Below are positions 57,935 through 64,000 of a stretch of 64,000 bases of DNA, one piece after another. The DNA lies in the NCBI GenBank assembly GCA_963383645.1, contig OY726557.1:156985201-157049200 (forward strand), read 5' to 3'. Position 1 is the first letter of the stretch; every line of letters starts with the position of its first letter. The notes under the pieces are model-generated. The model did not search any database and was not told the origin of the DNA. It saw only the letters and a list, made by a program, of their open reading frames with translations. The translations under genes and the position numbers were made by a program. Origin of the DNA: Muscardinus avellanarius. Its lineage: Eukaryota > Chordata > Mammalia > Rodentia > Gliridae.

Positions 57935-58078
57935 ATCAATATCATGTATGGGGAAGGGGAGGGAGTAGGAAGGGAGCCAGGAAGGAGCTCACCAAGTGCT
58001 GGGTGCGCGTATGTCCCTATCATTATGAACTACTATGATATGAGACTATAGTGCAACAATAAATGTATACTAAAAAGA
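57935..58078 (+). mobile_element. L1 3'UTR fragment
   Basis: 'atgtatggggaaggggaggg' to 'gcaacaataaatgtatac', a very short 5'-truncated L1 tail. Confidence 0.75.
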
Positions 58079-58382
58079 CTGAAAAAAGTAAAAAAGTAAA
58101 AGTTTTATCCATAATATTAGAGTTTATGTGATGTTTTCTTGACTGTTTGCATAGTTTTACTTTTATTTCTCTATGCATACTTAAAAATTTGAGAAATGCC
58201 ATTTTCTTTAGAAACAAAGAAATGTGGGTAAGTAATACATGTACAAATAGCATGTGTATAGAGAGATAAATAATGAGAAAACAAGCCATATGTAGATACA
58301 TATATGAGACAGCTCTGGTCTTTAATTTCTTAACCTTAAAATAAGTTGAAGAGTATGGTAGTTCACAAGATTATTTCATATC

Positions 58383-58430
58383 ATATATATATATATACAT
58401 ATATGTATGTACATACATACATATATGTAT

Positions 58431-58519
<89 letters not shown>
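58383..58519. repeat. compound microsatellite TA / GTAT / CA / TA / GA
   Basis: Sequential (TA)n, 'acatacat' units, (CA)n, (TA)n ~23 units and (GA)n ~15 units. It forms the left border of the tandem SINE array. Confidence 0.96.
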
Positions 58520-58522
<3 letters not shown>

Positions 58523-58525
58523 AAA

Positions 58526-59675
58526 CAGGAGAATTGCAGATTGAAAGCCTGCCTTGACAAGTTAGCAAGGCCATGGTGGCAAAAGCCTGTAATTCTAGGT
58601 AGTAGAAAGGTTGAGACAAGAAGATAGCAGGTTCAAGGCCAGCCTGGGCAACTTAGTCTCAAAATAAAATAATAAGAATTTCTGGGGAAGCCAGGCATGG
58701 TGGCACTCGCTTGTAATGCCAGTACTTGGGACACTGAGACAGGAAGATCTTAACTGCTTGGACAGCCTCAGCTACTACTAAGTGAGGCCCTCTGCAACTT
58801 TGTGAGAACCTGTTTCAAATTAAAGAACAAAAACTAGGACTTGAGGTGGAGCAGATGTAAAATGCCCCTTGGTTCCATCCCCAGTACCACAAAAAAAAAA
58901 AAAAAGAAAGAAAGAAAGAAAGAAAGGAAAAGAAAAAGTACCAAGGAGACAGAGCCCAGGGTGAGGGGAAAAATGGCCAATGGTTCCCTACTGTTCATGC
59001 AGGGGTACCCCAGGAAGAAGAATGAGAAATGAGAGTGTCTTTCTCCTCTTCTTCTCCTCCTCCTCCTCCTCTTCCTCCTCCTCCTCCTCCTCCTCCTCCT
59101 CCTCCTCCTCCTCCTCCTCCTCCTCCTCCTCCTCCTCCTCCTCCTCCTTCTTCTTTTGTTTTTTGGCAGTCCTTGGGTTGGATCCCAGAGACATTCTACC
59201 TCTGAGCTATGCCCCAGCCTTAATTTTTTTTTTTTTTAAGCATGGTCTCACTGAGTTGCAAAGGGCCTCTCTAAGTAGATTGGTTGTTTGCGAACTTGCA
59301 TCCTTTTTTCTCAGCCTCCCAAGTACTGGGATTACAAGGGTGCACCACTATGTCTGGCTTCAATCCACCTGTTTTAGCTTCCCAAGTACTAGCATAACAG
59401 GTGTGGGCCAGCAAGCCCAGCTCTCAACTCCTTTTCTTTTTCCTTTTTGTTGTGCTATAGATGAAATCCAGGGGAATTCTAACTCTGAGCTACAGCCCCA
59501 ATCCTAATTAATTAATTAATTAATTTAATTTTTGTGCTCCTGGGGATGGAAACCAGGGGCATTATACCTCTGTGCTCCCTATTTTTTTATTTTGAAACAT
59601 GTCTCACTGAATTGGGAAGAGCTGAAACTGGCCGTGAAATGAGATAATCTTGTTTCAGTCTCCCAAATGCTGACA
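58526..59675 (+). repeat. tandem array unit 1
   Basis: Contains a plus SINE 58690-58890, (A)n(GAAA)n 58891-58925, a spacer 58935-59040, (CTC)n 59041-59152, antisense SINEs 59160-59430 and 59447-59505, and an antisense SINE 59535-59675. The longest unit, mostly because of the CTC expansion. Confidence 0.88.
59041..59152. repeat. (CTC)n trinucleotide tract
   Basis: About 36 CTC/TCC units with two CTT interruptions. Gives poly-Ser and poly-Glu frames that are artefacts. Confidence 0.97.
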
Positions 59676-60589
59676 TAGGAGAATTGCAGATTCAAAGCCT
59701 GCCTCAACAAGCTAGCAAGGCCCTCTTCACACTAAAGCCATGGTGGCACAAGCCTGTAATCCTAGTAGAAAGGTTGAGACAAGAAGATAACAGGTTCAAG
59801 GCCAGCCTGGGCAACTTAGTTTCAAATAAAATAATAATAAGTTCAGGGGAAGCCAGTCATGGTGGCACTTGCTTGTAATGCCAGTACTTGGGAGGCTGAC
59901 ACAGGAGGATCTTAACTGCGTGAACAGCCTCAGCTACTATTAAATGAGGCCATCTGCAACTTTGTGAGAACCTATTTCAAATTAAAGAACAGAAATAGGG
60001 CTTGAGGTGGAGCTTGGGTGTAAAATGTCCCTTGGTTCCATCCCCATTACTAAAAAAAAAAAAAGTAAAAGAAAAAAGAAAAAGAAGTACCAAGGAGAAC
60101 AAGCCCAGGGTGAGGGAAGAATGGCTAACCATTCCTCACTGATTATGCAGGGGTAACCCAGGAAGAAGAATGAGAGTTGCTTTCTCTGCTATTTTTTCTT
60201 TCTTTTTCTCTTCTTTTCTTTCTTTTCTTTTCTTTTTTTTTTTTGGCAGTGTTTGTGTTGGATCCCAGGGGCATTATACCTCTGAGCTATGCCCCAGTCT
60301 TATTTTTTATTTTTTTATTTTGAAACATGGTCTCACTAAGTTGCAAAGGGCCTCTCTAAGTAGATGAGACAGTCCACAAACCTGCATCCTTCTTTCTCAG
60401 TCTCCTAAGTACTGGGATTACAAGCGTGCACCACCATGCCTGGATGCAATCCACCCAAGTACTAGGATCACAGGTATGGGCCAGCATGCCTGGCCCTCAA
60501 GTTCTTTTATTTGTTTGTTTGTTTTTCTTTTGTGTGGTGCTATTGATGAAACCAAGGGGCATTCTAAGTCTGAGCTACACCCTCAATCC

Positions 60590-60628
<39 letters not shown>

Positions 60629-60797
60629 TTTTTGTGCTACTGAGGATGGAAACCAGGGGCATTCTACCTCTGCACTACACCCCCAGCCCTGTATTTTATT
60701 TTGAAACAGGGTCTCACTGAATTGTGAAGGGCCTCACTAAGTAGGTTGAAACTGGCCGTGAAACCCAATAATTGTTTCATTCTCCCAAATGCTGGCA
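59676..60797 (+). repeat. tandem array unit 2
   Basis: Same order as unit 1: plus SINE from about 59850, spacer about 60088-60180, CTTT-type tract 60181-60243, antisense SINE 60244-60450, (TTTA)n 60591-60632, final antisense SINE 60633-60797. Confidence 0.88.
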
Positions 60798-61681
60798 CAG
60801 GAGGATTGCAGATTCAAAGCCAGCCTCAACAAGTTAGCAAGGTACTTTCCACACTAAAGGTGTAGTGGCACATGCCTGCAATCCCAGCTAGTAGAAAAAT
60901 TGAGACAGAAAGATAGCAGGTTTAAGGCCAACCTGGGCAACATAGTCCAAAATATAAAATAAGTTCTGTGGTAGCCAGGCATGGTGGCACACACTTGTAA
61001 TGCCAGGACTTGGGAGGCTGAGACAGGAGGATCTTAACTACGTGAACAGCCTCAGCTACTACTAAGTGAGGCCCTCTGCAACTTTGTGAGAACTTCTTTC
61101 AAATTAAAGAACAAAAAAAGAGGGCTTGAGGTGGAGCTTGGATGTAAAATGCTCCTTGATTCCATCTCCAGTACCACATACACACATACATACAAAAGAA
61201 AAGGTACCAAGTAGACCAAGCCAAGCGTGAGGGGAAAATTGGCCAACCATTCCCCACTTGCTCATGCAGGTGGACCCCAGGAAGAGAACAAGAGTTTCTT
61301 TTTCTGCTTTTTCTTTCTTTTTTTGCTTTGTTGGCAGTATTTGGGTTGAATCCCAGGGGCATTCTACCTCTGAGCTATATGCCCCAGTCTTATTTTTTAT
61401 TTTTTTTAATTTTGAAACATGGTCTCACTGAGTTGCAAAGGGCCTCTCTAAGTAGATGAGGCTGTCCATGAACCTGCATTCTTATTTCTCAGCCTCCCAA
61501 GTACTGGGATTACAAGAGTGCACCACCACGCCCAGCTGCCATTTATCTCTTAGCCTCCCAAGTACTAGGATCACAGATAAGGGCCAGCACAACCAGCAAT
61601 CAAGTCCTTTTTTTTTTCTTCTTTTTTGTGGTGCTATTGATGAAACCCAGGGGCATTCTAACTCTGAGCTACTCCGGCTAT

Positions 61682-61720
<39 letters not shown>

Positions 61721-61898
61721 TTTTTGTGCTACTGGGGATGGAACCCAGGGGCATTCTACCTCCATGCTACACCCCCAGCCCTATTTTTTATATTTTATTT
61801 TGAAATAGGATTTCACTGAATTGGGAAGGGCCTCACTAAGTAGGCTGAAACTGGCCATGAAATGTGATCCTCCTGTTTCAGTCCCCTAAATGCCAGCA
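60798..61898 (+). repeat. tandem array unit 3
   Basis: Same order again: plus SINE from about 60973, spacer about 61203-61290, T-rich tract 61291-61335, antisense SINE 61336-61540, (TTTA)n 61679-61722, final antisense SINE 61723-61898. Ends at a 'tatatatgtatatata' tract. Confidence 0.88.
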
Positions 61899-61954
61899 TA
61901 TATATGTATATATATAACATGTACAAGTCCTTTGCATAATTTCTTACAATAAGT

Positions 61955-62055
61955 TGTGTGAGATCAGTAATAGCAGTAAGTCTGTTTTATGGACGAGAAA
62001 GCAGGTTAAGAAATGTGTTTAAGGGCACGCGGTTAGTTAATTGTAGACACTATTG
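61955..62055 (+). mobile_element. MIR fragment
   Basis: 'ttttatggacgagaaagcag' and 'aagggcacgcggttagtta' match the MIR core. Confidence 0.55.
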
Positions 62056-62059
62056 ATTT

Positions 62060-62735
62060 TTAGTTTATTTGATTTGAAATCCATATTCTTTTATTCTGTC
62101 ATGTTATTCTCTTTCTGCTAACCTACTAATGAGGTGATACAAATATACTCCTACAATTAATAAGGTAATTCTTTTCTTTACAAATGAATTCATTGCAGAA
62201 TTTAACAAATGATGATTGTTTAAATGCCCTTTGCCCTTATAAACATTTCATATCCTACAATATATGTTTTCCAGTAATATAAATATTATATAATATGAGA
62301 CATGCTTTTAAAAATGAAAGCCATCAATGTATTCTGGGCTCCAAAACCACCTTTTCCACTTCATTCTGCATGTGTTATTTCCTGACATCTTGACTTCTAT
62401 CATGGTTAGAACCTTTTGCTGAAAATAGAAATGACATGGGAAGAATGACATGCCTGTGAGGCAGCGAAACTGCCAGGGACTGCCAAGGTTTCCTGAGTTT
62501 CCACAGTGCGTTGGATGTGTTCAGCCAAGGGCAGAAAAATGCACAAAACAACTTCCCTGTGATTCAACACCATGGAACAGGACAGTGAAGAGGCAATAAG
62601 CAGAGAGGTGCAGAGAGGTGCAGAGAGGTACAGCGGCAGATATTTGTCACATATTTCTAGTGATGAATACCATGTGTTTTCTAAGCTATGCTAGGTAATA
62701 GGTAAACATGAACTGATTCATAAGATAAAATGTAG
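62060..62735. other. single-copy DNA, nothing recognised
   Basis: Contains a short triple repeat of 'gcagagaggt' near 62599-62628. No gene. Confidence 0.5.
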
Positions 62736-62741
62736 AACTAT

Positions 62742-62958
62742 GAGCTAGTTGTGGTTACACACAATCCCAGTACTTGGGGAATCTGGGGGCTCTCAGGTTC
62801 CAGCGTGGCCTCAGCAATTTAGCAAGGTCCTGAGCAATCTAGCAAGTCCCTATTTTAAAATGAAAAAAAAAAAAAAAAAAAAAGGGCCGGGGATGTAGCT
62901 AAGAGGTAGGGCCCTTGAGTTCAGTCTTCATCCCCAGTAACAAACAAACAAACAAACC
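62742..62958 (+). mobile_element. B1-ID SINE with a mid-element poly-A
   Basis: Left half 'agctagttgtggttacacac', an A run at 62863-62883 between halves, right half 'gtagctaagaggtaggg' and an (aaac)n tail. Confidence 0.8.
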
Positions 62959-62959
62959 A

Positions 62960-63650
62960 GGTAAAAATGACATAGTCAGAATGGCAGAACAATATGTTGT
63001 CCCTTTGGCTTTGCCTCCTTCACCTAAGACTCCTTTGAAGTCTTCACCAGTCACTTCTGAATTATCCTCACTGTATTTCACCAGCAACACAGACAACCAA
63101 ACTCCATCATTTTACTGCTTTCTAACCCCAGGTTTGCTGCCGAGGGAAGGTCTCTGCCAAATTTTCCAGTGCCAAAGAAGCAGATGCTGCTGCCCAGGGC
63201 TCTTGCCTTGGTTGCCTCCTACCTCCGGCCCCGTGCGTCCCTCAGTGTTGAAGCTATTTCTTCGTGCCAAAGCCACTGATGTGAGCAGTTTTGGTGTATC
63301 AAGCTCATGTTGTGCTCTCCACTGGTGTGTGGAGAATCCTCTCTCTCTCTTTTGTATCACACTCCTAGGATATGTGTAACTCGTGTCCTCAGGCTTCATC
63401 AGTCTGTTGGTAGAGGAAGTCACATTAACTTAATGCCTACAATTCGCTGGCTTCTTTGCCCTCATTTATAAACCTGCATTGATTCCAATCTCATCCTTGC
63501 CTGAGTTTCCTCTCTTAAGGGTGGGGTCCTTAGAGAGCATCTCTGTGTACTCAGAAACAGATCTGTGCAGATTTTGCTACCTACTGAGTTCTTCTAGCTG
63601 TTTCTTCTTTACTTCATTCTTCCTGCCTTTTTAAAATTAGAAATCTTCCA
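62960..63650. other. GC-richer single-copy patch with overlapping frames
   Basis: Plus frame 62915-63379 (154 codons) starts inside the SINE tail. Minus frame 63112-63423 (103 codons) overlaps it. Neither shows a domain, a splice context or a good start. No function can be proposed. Confidence 0.4.
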
Positions 63651-63666
63651 TGTAAAAAATGTTTAA

Positions 63667-63855
63667 GGTCAGGTGTGGTGGTGCATGCATGTAATCCCTG
63701 TGCTTGGGAGGCAGAGACAGGAGGATTGCGCTGGTTTGAAGCCAGCCTCGCTGGTTTAAGAGACCCTGTTTCCAAATAAAAACATAAAATAGGTCTGGGA
63801 GTGTAGCCCAGAGGTAGAAGGGTTTCCATGAACCCCAGTACCACCAAAAAAACAC
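63667..63855 (+). mobile_element. B1-ID SINE, shortened subfamily
   Basis: 'gtcaggtgtggtggtgcatg' start; the middle 'cctcgctggtttaagagacc' has the same shortening as the copy at 7727. TSD AAAAAATGTTTAA at 63654-63666 and 63856-63868. Confidence 0.92.
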
Positions 63856-64000
63856 AAAAAATGTTTAAAAACAGTCATGAGCCCCAGACACAGGGTACTG
63901 AATTCTGAAGTAGCATGTATCATTGCAATAAATTTCAATGTATTGGTTAAGCAGTCATATCCAACATGAAGAATCAACTGATAAAAGCATGGCAGATAGG

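Larger units (their letters stand above)
58526..61898 (+). repeat. three tandem copies of a ~1.1-kb compound SINE unit
   Basis: Units 58526-59675 (1,150 bp), 59676-60797 (1,122 bp) and 60798-61898 (1,101 bp). Each has the same order: a SINE-middle stub ('attgcagattcaaagcctgcc'); a B1-like monomer with 'ggccagcctgggcaac'; a plus-strand dimer; a private spacer ('gtaccaagga..agcccagggtgagg'); a pyrimidine tract; an antisense SINE; a second antisense piece with 'gggccagca'; an antisense right half; an ATTA/ATTT tract; and a final antisense SINE. Identical order in all three shows duplication of a finished compound, not repeated independent insertion. Confidence 0.93.

Noticed and set aside
58980..59507. 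175-codon Ser-rich frame
   Set aside because: It is produced by the CTC microsatellite and antisense SINEs of the tandem array.
58526..61898. Array as CRISPR or other short spaced repeats
   Set aside because: Units are over 1 kb and made of SINEs; the DNA is clearly vertebrate nuclear.
62915..63379. 154-codon plus-strand frame as a gene
   Set aside because: The start lies in a SINE tail, there is no domain or splice context, and a frame of similar length exists on the other strand.

Overview
The window is vertebrate nuclear DNA, most likely from a sciuromorph rodent (squirrel, dormouse or mountain beaver side of the rodent tree). The main clue is the dominant SINE, about 40 copies: a 7SL/B1-like left half ending around 'cagcctcagctacttagtgag', joined to an ID-type tRNA-derived right half with the signature 'gtagctcagaggtagaatg'. 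That B1+ID dimer is known from Sciuromorpha (B1-dID / MEN type). MIR, L2, L1 and MaLR LTR sequences are also present. The species cannot be fixed from the sequence alone.

No intact protein-coding gene and no convincing host exon was found. Every long reading frame is either a decayed LINE-1 (L1) frame, a SINE/microsatellite frame, or a chance frame. The window reads as an intergenic desert or a very large intron, built by layered retroposition.

Layout. 1-9.1 kb: an old minus-strand L1 cut by SINEs, by an internally deleted younger L1 (3129-6643, minus, perfect 14-bp target-site duplication, TSD) and by a 5'-inverted L1 (6886-7567). 9.1-10.6 kb: a GC-richer tract with 100-130-bp repeats that resembles an L1 5'UTR. 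10.6-12.4 kb: a MaLR element (internal part plus 3' LTR), followed by an MLT1-type LTR. 12.5-24.3 kb: SINEs, microsatellites, old L1/MIR pieces, an inverted SINE pair and a three-layer SINE nest. 24.6-27 kb: an old 5'-truncated plus-strand L1. 27-39.4 kb: mostly single-copy DNA with scattered SINE/MIR/L2. 39.4-49.3 kb: an ancient L1 fragment opened by SINEs, two short L1 tails and a complete-length L1 (41525-48795, 18-bp TSD). That L1 is itself split by a 1,353-bp solo LTR (45632-46984, 6-bp TSD). 49.3-58 kb: more L1/SINE/MIR, a Z-DNA-prone GT/GC tract, a long GA tract and a repeat-poor AT-rich segment. 58.5-61.9 kb: three tandem copies of a ~1.1-kb compound unit built from several SINEs plus a private spacer. 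This array is the most unusual structure in the window. 61.9-64 kb: single-copy sequence, two SINEs and a GC-richer patch.

The elements form a readable order of events: ancient L1/MIR/L2, then MaLR and older SINEs, then the younger L1 subfamily, then the solo LTR. There is no operon-like or cooperative gene arrangement to describe.
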